Origin: Parascardovia denticolens DSM 10105 = JCM 12538
GTDB lineage: Bacteria > Actinomycetota > Actinomycetes > Actinomycetales > Bifidobacteriaceae
Direction of reading: 5' to 3'
NCBI RefSeq assembly: GCF_001042675.1
Contig: NZ_AP012333.1
Span: 1,488,001 to 1,552,000, forward strand
DNA length: 64,000 nucleotides
In this document: positions 29,901 through 37,290 of the stretch, in pieces
Layout: each line of letters starts with the position of its first letter
How positions within the stretch are numbered: position 1 is the stretch's first letter
Notes under the pieces: generated by a model
The model's database searches: none
What the model was told of the DNA's origin: nothing
The model's input: only the letters and a program-made list of their open reading frames with translations
Program-made: the position numbers and the translations under genes

Positions 29901-30472
29901 GTGGCGCCTTTGATGGCCAGCATGGGGGAAGCGGCGGTTTCGGGGACGATTCCCTGGCGGGCGGAGACCTGGCTGCCAGCCGCCCCGATCAGGCGGGCGA
30001 TGGCCAGAATCAGGCCCATCCGTCTCGTGGCCTCTTCTTGATTGATGACCCCCGCTGCGGCGTCGACCAGGACCCCGGCTGCGTCGATGGACAGAAGGCC
30101 TTGGGAATGGCCGGCGTAAGCCACGAATGTGTCAGCGGCGAAAGGCATCCCCAGGTTGCGGGCGTCCTCGAGGGCGGCGATTTGGGCCAGGACGACCCCG
30201 GGCACGCTAGCTTCGGCGTATTTGGCCTTCCCCAGCACCGGCTGAGCGCTGGCGTAAGAGAAGAGGTCCAGCTTCTTGCCGTAGACGGTCAGCAGCTGGG
30301 TGGCCACGGGCCGCAGGAGGCGCTCGGCCTCCTGGTCGTAGGAACGCAGGGCGTCCATGAGTTCGGCGTTATCGCCGACTTCCTGAAGGACCTGGGTCCA
30401 CGGGGTGGACTGCCCTGCGAAAAGGAGGGCGTGCGGCTGCTTTTGCGCGGCTGAGAAGAATGACTGTTCCAT
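20996..30472 (-). CDS. fas: Type I fatty acid synthase (multidomain)
   Basis: 3158-residue actinobacterial FAS I that builds fatty acids from acetyl- and malonyl-CoA. Approximate domain order: acetyltransferase (YAGHSQGLL, about residue 120), enoyl reductase (MVPGMTPTTVEADLP near 420, VEGGSAGGHHSWE near 565), dehydratase (GDFNPIHTSERAARVSG near 1260), malonyl/palmitoyl transferase (FPGQGIQKQGM near 1365, FAGHSLGEY near 1457), an Ala/Pro linker, ACP (NGVSSRRNQLLMD near 1855, phosphopantetheine serine), ketoreductase (VALVTGVSAKSIAGQ near 2180) and ketosynthase (PVSACATAAVS near 2800; KHDTSTNANDPNE; ITGHAKGG). All active-site motifs look intact. Neighbours acpS, accD, accBC and birA complete the pathway. 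AAGGAC precedes ATG 30472. Confidence 0.97.
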   Translation of the reverse strand: MEQSFFSAAQKQPHALLFAGQSTPWTQVLQEVGDNAELMDALRSYDQEAERLLRPVATQLLTVYGKKLDLFSYASAQPVLGKAKYAEASVPGVVLAQIAALEDARNLGMPFAADTFVAYAGHSQGLLSIDAAGVLVDAAAGVINQEEATRRMGLILAIARLIGAAGSQVSARQGIVPETAASPMLAIKGATREQIEALISRIPQPLGPVAIGVKNARDNYVVSGFPQDLRKLEACMGQEHKHQAKLREQKVRGGSVFDPTAEYLEVSIPFHSSLLRDAVDLVQEWARQCGLDSDLAGNLAQAVLVDQVDWDAQIKDILQNHEDWRKERGLNKDSADCALWFLDFGPGATAEKLTKALVEGTGCGLVSASTAKKRLDLATPGISYKPLGNWSRFAPHIVHTPAGDKVSTAFTRLTGRSTIMVPGMTPTTVEADLPAAAANAGYWAELAGGGQVTEEVFDSNVAHLKELLKEGASVEFNAMFMDRYLWNLQFGGKRIVSKARVSGAPIDGVVISAGIPELDEAQKLIEQLHSDGFPYVVFKPGTVSQIRQVLQIAKQTAGTTIIMEVEGGSAGGHHSWESLDDLLVNTYAEIRNQENVILTVGGGIGTPERAADYVSGQWSNRYGLPVMPVDAVMVGTALMTAKEAHTSPQVKKLLVETPGITEFSKNDDPFAPLGESWVPSGGQVGGMSSGLSHLHADIYEIENSSAKAGRLMVYLEKHPDELPQRRQEVIDSLALTAKPYFGDLASMTYAQWAQRFVELTYPWADYTFGLRFLHLLHRIEARLNPADKGEFTSVFSDSAVQEDPQAALDLLISAYPQAETTAVSATDAAWFPQLSREYPKPLPFVPVIDGDLLRWWGRDQLWQSEDDRYSADSVRVIPGPLSVGGITTMDEPVVDILARFDAAVTRRVAELDQADAYEQRLEYSVQGDCQDDEDFIRRSPSISWVGHVMDNPAFGSHKGDQVYQLVHQGREGSHDLFDLDIHLDTFWDDQQEGGYSALAPHAVRHIAIPLSLDRDHPFLIPVVDASRLKKHIYDLLAGTAGMGNTAITGDRLVDMPQVDPFSVDQAYPFGLAHATYTLSDNLGFDHESVTAGHLPQSLRPSAIVPDALVGPAWPAIYTALGSVYSGQTPIIEGLLNAVHLDHSIELLVDEARLQSYYGQTVSLTSWAEDYAESSAGRVVTIHVEHVASDGTPLAHETERFAIRGRVYSSQLPTEAPDFGGHQAEVRDTARRLLRKVTVTAPDNMTAFARVSGDFNPIHTSERAARVSGLTAPLVHGMWLSATAQHVAQAIDVKGAHYELEGWTYFMYGMVQLGDQVEISVERVGKATDGGLVLEVTCRVGREVVSKASAICRQPVSAYVFPGQGIQKQGMTLDERTSSPAARLVWERADKVTREKLGFSILAVVRDNPRELTANGVTYRHPEGLLNLTQFTQVALATVAQAQMARLREAGMTFEPAYFAGHSLGEYNALSAFAQIIPLETELVLVFHRGSTMHHLIDRDAKGRSNYRMGALRPNQFGVDDAHVKAYIEQVSEESGEFLQIVNYNLAGAQYAIAGTIAGLKALDKDASRRAREAGGKKPFMLVPGIDVPFHSVLLRKGVPEFRQKLDTLLPQEIDYSRLVDRYIPNLVARPFEMTRDFARSILEVVPSEPLAAVVNDDQAWAEYAADEQKLGRLLLVELLCWQFASPVRWIETQDLLFRSQEDDGLAVENYVEVGLGNSPTLANLGTKTLMLPQFADRQVNVFNVGRDEARVYMTDSDPDSLVPQTDEDELEEEEAPAQAAAAPSSPVAAATPAPAQAQAPTAPAAAVPATESAPAADITFTAWDGIKTLIAYSAKIRPDQIGSADTTDTLTNGVSSRRNQLLMDMSSELAVPSIEGAAEAPVSALQAAVVKAAPRYKAFGPVLSEAIRERLHQLFGSAGVKQARIARRLNEAWGLSEGWAAAVTAELLLATREGASTRGGDLAALPTEAVSNAADADALIDQAVQAVASDRGVTVSLQSAQSAGSGAMVDSAALKEFASGITGEDGLLASTARYLLDKLGLTANQQAGDSEEDESAAVVEAVTAELGASWPKQVEPRFDERKAILLDDRWASAREDLARIFYQQEDADQVSAANFAGAGQAVARQAAWYAQKANESGKKEMADLFSAIAAQAQETQQNPSDSQDSEDSQAFAFAKDVALVTGVSAKSIAGQVVAGLLRKGATVVATSHSFSTAFIQWAKQVYRQNASGSAKLWIVPANLSSYRDVDALASWIGSEQKETHVADTTVIKPAYQPTLLYPFAAPSMHGTLADSGQLFESQARLMLWGLERLIAKLGPLDTDTDVDHQLHVILPGSPNRGTLGGDGAYGEIKSALDAIINRSRVEKDWSSNVTFAHPRIGWVRGTGLMGGNDPLVAAVEKHGVRTFSTEEISQKLLDLASEQSRQEARKAPLDVDLTGGMGSVSLDMAALKQEAEEMAAETQTDAASSAAASAASADPQASQTSDQSLIKALPTLHQAAQAQDDLSQWQGVTARPEDQIVIVSIGELGVWGSGRTRCLAERGIHPDGQVDLNAEGVIELAWNMGLISWQDSPEPGWVDQEGNLVPESDIYDRFHDEVVARSGLRPFDDGMGADYLHGTDEKAAEVFLDHDITFSVASEAEAKEYLDADPDHTRLRHDAENGEWLVTRTSGASAHVPRRAVMSRTVGGQFPQGFDPQRWGIPASMVDSVDPIALWNIVTTVDAFLSAGFSPAELLKSIHPSKLASTQGTGFGGMHSMRQLYVDRFLNKPYPTDILQEALPNVVAAHVMQSYVGGYGNMIQPVSACATAAVSLEEGVDKIKLGKADFVVTGAIDDIGVESVNGFGDMNATANSEEMYAKGLSDRFFSRANDRRRGGFLEAQGGGTILVTRGDLAYKLGLPVAAVVAYANSFADGAHTSIPAPGLGALAAACGGKDSALARDLARLGLTTDDIAVVSKHDTSTNANDPNESELHNSLQHALGRADGNPLYVISQKTITGHAKGGAAIFQVNGLTQVFASGLIPANASLDCVDPKLAGDDFMVWLRKPLDLASQGKTIRAGLVTSLGFGHVSGLVALAHPAAFEAAILAAYGQEGLDQWLSRANARLAAGQRRFQEAMLGHADLYTPVDNRRFHEDGRGYDSHEVEKAMLLNPDARLGEDGYYAA

Positions 30473-30589
30473 AAATGTCCTTGTCTCTTATGACGGATGT
30501 CCACCGTTCTGGCGGTGGGCCTTTGGGGTTCTTTGTTTCGGTTTCGTGTTTTTGTTTTGGTTTCTGGTTTTCCGATTGATCGATTGGAC

Positions 30590-30609
30590 AATTGATTATT
30601 TGATCAATT
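30590..30609. promoter_or_regulatory. AATTGAT-N6-ATCAATT palindrome before fas, candidate operator
   Basis: A perfect 7-bp inverted repeat 118 bases before the fas start, within a stretch carrying four further GATC/TTGAT copies (30573-30623). The location suits a FasR-type regulator or a repressor; no direct evidence of the binding protein. Confidence 0.45.
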
Positions 30610-30663
30610 AATCGCTTGATCGCTTATTGGGCCTGCCCGACCGCTTCCGCGAGGGCCGCCCTC

Positions 30664-32343
30664 TTACAGTGGCTGGTTATCGTGCCTCCTGTCCATGGTC
30701 GGCAGAGGTTTCTTGTCTTTGAGCAGTTCCAAGGCCTGGGCGATGGAATCACGGGTGTCTTCGGGGTCGATCATGCTGTCGATCTGCCCGATTTCCAAGG
30801 AAAGATTGGCGTTGACCGTGGTCTCTTCGTACTCCTTGACCAGGCTGGCCCGCAAGGCGTCCACGTCCTGCCCATCGTCCTTGGCCTTGCGCAGCTGTTT
30901 GCGGTGGATGATGTTGACGGCCCCTTGGGCCCCCAAGACGGCGATCTGAGCGTTGGGCCAGGCCAGGTTGATGTCCGCTCCCATGGCCTTGGACCCCATG
31001 ACGATGTAAGCCCCGCCGAAGGCCTTGCGCAGGATGACGGTGATCAGGGGCACCTGGGCGGAAGCGTAGGCGTAGATCACTTTGGCCCCGCGCCGGATGA
31101 TGCCGGCATGCTCCTGGTCGCTGCCCGGCTTGTAGCCTGGCACGTCCACCAAGGTGACCACAGGCAAGTTGAAGGCGTCGCAGAGGCGAACAAAACGGGC
31201 CACCTTCTCCGACGACTCCACGTCCAGACTGCCGGCCCTCACGCTGGGCTGGTTGGCCACCACCCCGATGCACCGGCCTTGGATGCAGCCGAAGCCGACC
31301 ACGACCGACTGGGCGAAAAGCTCATGGACCGGCACGAATTCCCCGTAATCGAGGATGCAGCGGATCACTTCGGTCATGTCGTACGGCTGCCGGTCGTTCT
31401 CCGGGACGATGTGCCCAATCCGTTCGGCGGCTATATCTTCCGCGCGCCCTTCCGCATAAGCGTAGAGCGGCGGCTGTCCATCGCAGGAGGAGGGAAGGTA
31501 AGACAGGACCGTGCGGGCGTAGTCGATGGCGTCCGCCTCGTTCTCGCCCAGATAATGGGCCACTCCGGAAACCTCATTATGCACCTGGCCTCCGCCCAGG
31601 TCGGCCATGGAGATATGCTCCCCGGTCGCCGCCTTGACCACTTCCGGGCCGGTGACGAACATGTAGGAGTTCTCTTTGGTCATGATGACGATGTCAGTCA
31701 AGGCCGGGCAGTAGACGGCTCCTCCGGCGCATGGGCCCAGGATCAGGGAGATCTGGGGGATGAGGCCGGAAGCCATGCAGGTCTTCCTGAAGATGCGGCC
31801 GTACTGGGTCAGGGCCTGGACCCCTTCCTGGATGCGGGCGCCGCCGGAATCGATGATGGCCACCACCGGGACTTTGATCTCCATGGCCATGTCCAGCAGG
31901 TGGCAGATCTTATGCCCTTCGGCCTGGCCCATGGTCCCCCCGCGCACGGAGAAGTCCTGGGCGTAGACGCCGACCGTCCGTCCCATAATCCGGCCGAAGC
32001 CGGTGATCACCGCGGCCCCGGGAACGTCCTGGTTGATCTTCCCGCCGGAGAAGCGGCCGATTTCATGGAAGGTCTGAGGGTCGAAGAGGAGGTCCAGCCT
32101 CTCCCTGGCCGTGTACTTGCCTTTGGGATGCTGCCTGTCCCGGGCCTTTTCCTCGGCCTGGGAGGCCAGGGCGGCCGCATGGACGATCTCCGACCGGATG
32201 GGTTGGTGGCCGCCGGAAAGGATGATGGAAGAGGAGGCCTCAGGCAAGGCCGGAGGCTCCCACCCGTCCGGGGTCCCTTGGGAGTCGCCCCCCTCTTGAG
32301 GGCTCCGTTCCCCGGTTTTCGCCGGGATGTCTGTCGACGTCAT
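30664..32343 (-). CDS. accD: Acyl-CoA/acetyl-CoA carboxylase, carboxyltransferase beta subunit
   Basis: 559-residue carboxyltransferase that moves CO2 from biotin to acetyl-CoA to make malonyl-CoA for fas. The crotonase-like fold is recognisable in both halves: KGKYTARERLDLLFD, VPVVAIIDSGGARIQEGV, PCAGGAVYCPALTD, GPEVVKAATGE, and in the second half VDVPGYKPGSDQEHAGIIR and RKAFGGAYIVMGSKAMGAD. About 40 variable residues precede the conserved start. Its ATG overlaps the accBC stop (ATGA), so birA-accBC-accD is one translationally coupled run leading to fas 191 bases downstream. Confidence 0.94.
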   Translation of the reverse strand: MTSTDIPAKTGERSPQEGGDSQGTPDGWEPPALPEASSSIILSGGHQPIRSEIVHAAALASQAEEKARDRQHPKGKYTARERLDLLFDPQTFHEIGRFSGGKINQDVPGAAVITGFGRIMGRTVGVYAQDFSVRGGTMGQAEGHKICHLLDMAMEIKVPVVAIIDSGGARIQEGVQALTQYGRIFRKTCMASGLIPQISLILGPCAGGAVYCPALTDIVIMTKENSYMFVTGPEVVKAATGEHISMADLGGGQVHNEVSGVAHYLGENEADAIDYARTVLSYLPSSCDGQPPLYAYAEGRAEDIAAERIGHIVPENDRQPYDMTEVIRCILDYGEFVPVHELFAQSVVVGFGCIQGRCIGVVANQPSVRAGSLDVESSEKVARFVRLCDAFNLPVVTLVDVPGYKPGSDQEHAGIIRRGAKVIYAYASAQVPLITVILRKAFGGAYIVMGSKAMGADINLAWPNAQIAVLGAQGAVNIIHRKQLRKAKDDGQDVDALRASLVKEYEETTVNANLSLEIGQIDSMIDPEDTRDSIAQALELLKDKKPLPTMDRRHDNQPL

Positions 32344-34202
32344 TCAGTCATTTCCTCCTTATGTTCGCCCTGCCGGGCCTGATCCTCCTGCTTGATGGTG
32401 ACCAGGGGGTCGCCGGCGTCCACGCTGTCGGAAGGGCCGACCATGATGTCAGTGACGGTCCCCGCCAAAGGCGCGTAGACGTAGTTCTCCATCTTCATGG
32501 ATTCCAGCACCACCAAGAGGTCCCCTTTGGCCACCTTCTGGCCGTCGGCCACGTTGACCCGGGTCACCACGGCCTGCATGGGGGCGCTGATCTGCCCGCC
32601 GGCCGCGATGGAAGAATTCTGTTTGCCCTGGCCCTCTTGGGCGCTGCTCAGACCGTTGCCCCGCAAAGGCTGCTGCAGGCGCCGGGGGCCCCGGGACCTG
32701 CCCCCGCCCAGGAGTCCCACGAAATCATCGGGAACATTGACCCTGACCCGCTTGCCGTTGACCTCCATGATGAAGGATTGGGCGGCCACGTTCCCCAAGA
32801 TCTCCTCGGGGGACTGCATCTGGGTCAGGCTTTGGGGCAGGCCTGCCTTGGAGGAGGCGGCGTTGCGGGAAAGGTATTCCTTCTCCAACCAGCGGGTGGT
32901 GACGGTGAAATTCCCGTCGTCTGCCACGAAGGCCGGGTTCCGGAAGATCTGCCGGTAGAGCTCGCAAGGGGTGGCGATGCCGGTGACCTGGAATTCATCC
33001 AAGGCGCGCAGGACGCGGGCGATGGCCTCCTGGCGGGTGCGGGCGGTGACGATGATCTTGCCCATCATGGAGTCGAATTTGGGGGAGATGACGCTGCCTT
33101 TATCCACCCCGAAGTCGATCCGGATCCCCGGGCCGGCCGGGAAGGTCAGGCTTTCGATGGTCCCGGCCGAAGGGGTCAGGTTCTTGGCCGGGTCTTCGCT
33201 GGTGATGCGCAGCTCGAAGCTGTGCCCCCGGGGCTTGCCGGCCAAGGTCAGGGGGAGGCCGTCGGCTATGTTCACCTGCTCGCGGACCAGGTCGATCCCG
33301 CAGACCTCCTCGCTGACCGTATGTTCCACCTGCAGGCGGGGGTTCACTTCCAAAAAGTAGACGTCGCTGGTGGGGGTGACCATGAATTCGCAGGTTCCCA
33401 GACCTTCGTAGCCGACCGAGTCGAAAAGCCGGCGGGAGTAGGTCTCCAGACGGGAGATGACCTTGTCGTTGAGGAAGGGGGCGGGGGCCTCTTCGATCAG
33501 CTTCTGGTTGCGCCTTTGGACCGAGCAGTCGCGGGTGGAATAGACGGTGAAGGAGCCCAGCTTGTCGCGTCCGCACTGGGTTTCCACATGCCGGGCGTGG
33601 GGGACGAATTTCTCGATGAAATATTTGCTCAAATCCCCGCCTTGCAAGGAATCGTGGGCCCCGTAGAAGGCCCTCAGCTCGTCTTCCGTCCGGCAAATGG
33701 TGATTCCCCGGCCTCCGCCTCCGTCGGTCCTTTTCATCATGACCGGGTAGCCATGTTCCGTGGCGAAGTCCAAAAGGGTATGCAGGTCCTCCACCGGATC
33801 GCTGATGCCGGGGACGGGGGGCACCTGGGCCACCCGGGCCACCCGGCGGGCGCTGATCTTATCGCCCAGATCTTCCAAGACCCCAGGCTTGGGGCCGATC
33901 CAGGTGATCCCGGCCTCCATGACCTTGGAGGCGAATTCGTCCGATTCCGACAGGAAGCCGTAGCCGGGATGGATGGCGTCCGCCCCGCTGCGGCGGGCGA
34001 TGTCCAGGATGGCCTCCTGGTTGAGGTAGGTCTCGTTGTAGGTGTCCCCGGGGAGGTAATAGGCCTCGTCCGCCCTGCCCACGTAGGGGGCGCGCCGGTC
34101 CGGCTCCGAGTAGATGGCGACGGTGGGAATGCCCATCTCTGTGGCGGTGCGGATGACGCGCAGGGCAATCTCCGCCCGGTTGGCGATCAGGATTTTCTTC
34201 AT
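32340..34202 (-). CDS. Acetyl/propionyl-CoA carboxylase alpha chain (biotin carboxylase plus BCCP)
   Basis: 620-residue fused biotin carboxylase and biotin carrier. MKKILIANRAEIALRVIRTA opens the carboxylase. GGGGRGI is the ATP-grasp glycine loop, and FLEVNPRLQVEHTVSE and the GHSFELRITSEDP segment are conserved. After a linker (residues 450-540) the carrier domain has the biotin lysine in ESMKMEN, preceded by ISAPMQAVVTRVNVADGQ. ATG 34202 overlaps the birA stop (ATGA). Reading frame upstream to 34661 is a shadow of birA. One oddity is the long Gly/Arg/Pro-rich linker near GLLGGGRSRGPRR. Confidence 0.95.
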   Translation of the reverse strand: MKKILIANRAEIALRVIRTATEMGIPTVAIYSEPDRRAPYVGRADEAYYLPGDTYNETYLNQEAILDIARRSGADAIHPGYGFLSESDEFASKVMEAGITWIGPKPGVLEDLGDKISARRVARVAQVPPVPGISDPVEDLHTLLDFATEHGYPVMMKRTDGGGGRGITICRTEDELRAFYGAHDSLQGGDLSKYFIEKFVPHARHVETQCGRDKLGSFTVYSTRDCSVQRRNQKLIEEAPAPFLNDKVISRLETYSRRLFDSVGYEGLGTCEFMVTPTSDVYFLEVNPRLQVEHTVSEEVCGIDLVREQVNIADGLPLTLAGKPRGHSFELRITSEDPAKNLTPSAGTIESLTFPAGPGIRIDFGVDKGSVISPKFDSMMGKIIVTARTRQEAIARVLRALDEFQVTGIATPCELYRQIFRNPAFVADDGNFTVTTRWLEKEYLSRNAASSKAGLPQSLTQMQSPEEILGNVAAQSFIMEVNGKRVRVNVPDDFVGLLGGGRSRGPRRLQQPLRGNGLSSAQEGQGKQNSSIAAGGQISAPMQAVVTRVNVADGQKVAKGDLLVVLESMKMENYVYAPLAGTVTDIMVGPSDSVDAGDPLVTIKQEDQARQGEHKEEMTE

Positions 34203-35272
34203 CGGCTTTCCTTCCCCTGCTTCCCCGTTCGCCCGGGGTCGCTGTCGGACTTGGTGCTGTGATTGAAAAGATTGTTGCCGGCGGCGGAGGCGGTCAGGCC
34301 GCCATCGGGGCCAGGGGCGCTTGATGTCCCGGGGAGGGCGGACCAACCGGTCCTGATCGCCGTCACATCCCCCACGCTGATGCGGCGGGTGCGGCCATCG
34401 GAGAATTCCACCGTCAGGCAGGCGTCGGGCTCGATCCCTTTCACCTTGCCCGCTAGGGAGATCCCGGTGGGGAAGGTGACGGTCACATAGCGGTCTGCCA
34501 GGAAATTCATCCGTTCGAGGTGGGCGTGGAGACTGCGGCTGGTCCCGTGGGGATGGGCGTTGAAGACCCCCATCCAGGCCGAAAGGCTGCGGCCGATAGC
34601 TAGGGCCAAGGTTTGGCGGAAGGCCGGGAGGTCGCTGCCTTGGGGGATCTCCATGAGCCAATCCAGGCAGGCAGGCCGGGTCGCCAAGGCGCCGAGTTCG
34701 AAAAGGTCTTCCAAAAGCTTATCGGGCATGGACAGGTTAAGACCGATGCCGATGATGAGGGGGCAGCGGCCGCCGCGGGCTGGAACCAGCTGGCTGAGGA
34801 TCCCTCCCAGTTTCCCCCCACGCAGCATGATGTCGTTGGGCCATTTGAGTTGGAGGCGGTCGAAGGCTTCCCCTTTGCAATCCTTCTGATTTTCCTGCTT
34901 GTCCGCCACGAACTCTTCCAAGACCTGGACGGTGGCGACCCCGGCCAAGGGGGTCAGCCAGTTCATGGCCTGGTCTTGAAGGAGGGAAGAGGGGACGGAC
35001 ACGATGTAGGAAACGGTCAAAGACCCATCCTCGTCCGAAAGCCAGGTGTGGCCGTTGCGCCCTTTCCCCCGGCTCTGCCGGTCGGCCAGAATCATGATTG
35101 TATTTTTTGGGGAGTCCTCTAAAAACTCCAAGAGATCATTCCCTTCCTCACCCTCTCGCTGGTCTTGGGAGATAAGGGAATAAGCCAAATCATTGGTGGA
35201 ATCGACCTGTTCGACGTGGAAGGACCTTATATGGTCCTCACAAAAAAGGGCAGACAATTCCTGACGCATCAT
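34199..35272 (-). CDS. birA: Biotin-protein ligase
   Basis: Biotinylates the carrier lysine of the neighbouring carboxylase. FHVEQVDSTNDLA, the biotinyl-AMP loop ADRQSRGKGRNGHTW, LKWPNDIMLRGGKLGGIL and GIGLNLSMP are the class signatures. There is no N-terminal DNA-binding helix-turn-helix, so it is a monofunctional ligase, not a repressor. The C-terminal SH3-like part (VTVTFPTGISLAGKVKGIE) is present. A disordered tail rich in Ser, Gly and Asn follows. It is upstream of accBC in one operon. ATGATG starts at 35272; the ribosome site is weak. Confidence 0.92.
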   Translation of the reverse strand: MMRQELSALFCEDHIRSFHVEQVDSTNDLAYSLISQDQREGEEGNDLLEFLEDSPKNTIMILADRQSRGKGRNGHTWLSDEDGSLTVSYIVSVPSSLLQDQAMNWLTPLAGVATVQVLEEFVADKQENQKDCKGEAFDRLQLKWPNDIMLRGGKLGGILSQLVPARGGRCPLIIGIGLNLSMPDKLLEDLFELGALATRPACLDWLMEIPQGSDLPAFRQTLALAIGRSLSAWMGVFNAHPHGTSRSLHAHLERMNFLADRYVTVTFPTGISLAGKVKGIEPDACLTVEFSDGRTRRISVGDVTAIRTGWSALPGTSSAPGPDGGLTASAAGNNLFNHSTKSDSDPGRTGKQGKESR

Positions 35273-35505
35273 AGGGCCAAGGTTACTCCGCCGAGGGCGG
35301 GTATTTCTCTGTGGGAGCCTCTAAACTTTTCTGAAGATTTTTGTATTTTTCTACAAATGATTTCTTCGAGCCTCCGGGAATGACTCCCTTATTTGCAAAC
35401 CAAATTGTCAATGACTTACAAAATACATCTAGGCTTTCTGACCACTTTTTGCTTCTTCCTACAAAAACCGTCCTTCCAGCGCGGACGGAGGCGGAAGGAA
35501 GGCGA
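35273..35505. promoter_or_regulatory. Divergent birA-dinB promoter region
   Basis: About 230 AT-rich bases with three loosely related TTTGT/ACAAA inverted repeats: TTTGTA-N6-TACAAA at 35340-35357, a weaker one near 35405-35422 and TTTTTG-N10-CAAAAA near 35445-35466. They resemble the ACTTTTGT-N9-ACAAAAGT repeat before the helicase gene. Confidence 0.4.
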
Positions 35506-36861
35506 ATGCCTTACAATGGCAGCATGAGCACAGCACCACGCCTAGCCGCCGCCAAACACAGTTGGGGCGATGACTTCCGCGGCTGCTCCATGCTCCATAT
35601 CGATATGGACGCCTTCTACGCCTCCTGCGAGATTGTCCGCCATCCCGAGTTGAAAGGCAAACCGGTCATCATCGGGACCGGACAAAGGTCGGTCGTCTCC
35701 GCGGCCAGCTACGAGGCCAGGGCTTTCGGGGTCAATTCGGCCATGGCCGTCGCCCAGGCCCGCCGCCTCTGCCCCCAGGGGATCTACCTGCCCGTTGACA
35801 TGGCCTACTATCGTTCCATGAGCCGGAAGGTCTTCGCCATCTTCCACCAGGTGACCGACCAGATCGAACAGGTGTCGGTCGACGAAGGCTACATGGACGT
35901 GTCCGCCGCCCTGCTCCAATGGGGGGATCCCAGGAAAATCGGCGCCTGGATCCGGCAGGAGGTGCGCGAGCGCGTGGGGGTCACCTGTTCCGTCGGCATC
36001 GCCTCCAACAAGCTAATCGCCAAGCTGGCATCCACCAACGCCAAGCCGGATGGGATGCTCCTCATCCCTGTCGGCCGTCAGGCCGAATTCATCCAGATGA
36101 TGCCGGTCCGGTCCATCCCGGGGATCGGCCCTTCCACCCAAAAAGCCTTGGAAAAATGGGGGATCGCGACCGTCAAGCAGCTCTCCCAGCTCAGTCTGGC
36201 CGACCTGACCTCCGCCTTGCGCTCCCCCGCCCACGCCCGCTACCTCTATGAGGCCGCCCGCGGAATCGGTTCCGACCAGGTGGTCGTCGACGCCCCGGAC
36301 AAATCCATCGGGGCCGAAAGGACTTTCCCTCATGACACCGACAGTTGGCTGGCCGTGGCCGGACTGTTGCGTTGGGCCTGCGACCGGGTGGCCACCACCT
36401 TGCGGGAGCGAGGCCTGTACGCGCGGACGGTGACGGTCAAACTCCGCTTGGCCGACCTCTCCCACATCTCCAAATCCCTGACCGTGGCCGAGCCCATGAA
36501 CACGGCCAGTCAGCTTTACCCCCTGGCCTTGAAGCTCCTGGCCCGGCTCCTGTCCATGGGCCAACCGGCCGCCGGGAAGGAGGCCCGACTGCCGCAACAA
36601 ATCCGTCTGGCCGGCATCGGCACCTCCCACTTCTCCGACGCCGAACACGCTTCCTATCAGCAGTCCTTCGACGATTTGCTGGGGCCGGATGATGGAAGCG
36701 GAATCGAGGATGCCGGCGGTAACAGGAGCGGGAGCGGGAGCGGGAACGGCCGGCGGGCGGAGCAGGGGGGCAGCAAGGTCAAGCATGAAAAAGTCGAATC
36801 CGCTTTGGATCGGATTCGACGCAAGTATGGGAAGGACTCGGCTTCGTTCGGCCTCGGCTGA
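35506..36861 (+). CDS. dinB: DNA polymerase IV (Y-family)
   Basis: 451-residue translesion polymerase. HIDMDAFYASCE (metal-binding aspartates), the finger RSVVSAASYEARAFGV, SVDEGYMDVS (D-E pair, with glycine where Ala or Ala-like is common), CSVGIASNKLIAKLAST and the thumb helix-hairpin-helix IPGIGPSTQKALEKWG are present, with a little-finger domain after residue 250. The C-terminal end has a Gly/Ser linker (GNRSGSGSGNG) and a short basic helix (SALDRIRRKYG) but no obvious beta-clamp box was recognised. GGAAGGAAGG precedes ATG 35506; an ATG at 35524 is also possible. Confidence 0.9.
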   Translation: MPYNGSMSTAPRLAAAKHSWGDDFRGCSMLHIDMDAFYASCEIVRHPELKGKPVIIGTGQRSVVSAASYEARAFGVNSAMAVAQARRLCPQGIYLPVDMAYYRSMSRKVFAIFHQVTDQIEQVSVDEGYMDVSAALLQWGDPRKIGAWIRQEVRERVGVTCSVGIASNKLIAKLASTNAKPDGMLLIPVGRQAEFIQMMPVRSIPGIGPSTQKALEKWGIATVKQLSQLSLADLTSALRSPAHARYLYEAARGIGSDQVVVDAPDKSIGAERTFPHDTDSWLAVAGLLRWACDRVATTLRERGLYARTVTVKLRLADLSHISKSLTVAEPMNTASQLYPLALKLLARLLSMGQPAAGKEARLPQQIRLAGIGTSHFSDAEHASYQQSFDDLLGPDDGSGIEDAGGNRSGSGSGNGRRAEQGGSKVKHEKVESALDRIRRKYGKDSASFGLG

Positions 36862-36875
36862 AGAAGGGCGACCTC

Positions 36876-37202
36876 CTAGTCGGCGTTCACGTCGACGGGG
36901 AGGGCGGCCACCCGGGGCTCGTCATGGTCGATGGGGCCGAAAGCCGTGGCCCCGCCCTGGTCCCCCACTTCGGCGAAGAAGGATTCGGCCGCGTCCTTGT
37001 ACCAAACCCATTCGTCGGGAAGATCGTCCTCATAGAAGATGGCCTCGGTGGGACAGACCGGCTCGCAGGCGCCGCAATCCACGCATTCGTTCGGATTGAT
37101 GTAGAGGGTGCGGGGGGCTTCGTAGATGCAGTCGACCGGGCATTCATCCACGCAGGCCTTATCCTTCACATCCACGCAGGGTTCAGCGATGACGTATGCC
37201 AT
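36876..37202 (-). CDS. fdxA: Seven-iron ferredoxin
   Basis: 108-residue electron carrier. Cysteines lie in CVDVKDKACVDECPVDC and NECVDCGACEPVCPTEAIFYEDD, the pattern of bacterial 3Fe-4S/4Fe-4S ferredoxins, with the usual Trp/Tyr-rich WVWYKD segment after. AAGGAGG precedes ATG 37202. The gene lies alone, converging with dinB (14 bases apart). An in-frame extension to 37235 is open but lacks support. Confidence 0.92.
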   Translation of the reverse strand: MAYVIAEPCVDVKDKACVDECPVDCIYEAPRTLYINPNECVDCGACEPVCPTEAIFYEDDLPDEWVWYKDAAESFFAEVGDQGGATAFGPIDHDEPRVAALPVDVNAD

Positions 37203-37290
37203 GATGCCTCCTTGTCGTCCTTGTGGGATATCCATCTACCGCCTTAGTTTAGCCCACCGCCGGAGAAATGGGAAGACCGGCCAAGTCCTC

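Noticed and set aside
24479-30454. A 1991-codon open frame on the plus strand opposite fas
   Set aside because: It is antisense to the FAS gene, whose domains are all recognisable. GC-rich coding sequence often leaves long open complementary frames, and the product has no known fold.
30616-34262. Plus-strand frames of 588 and 633 residues opposite accD and accBC
   Set aside because: They are shadows of the conserved carboxylase genes.
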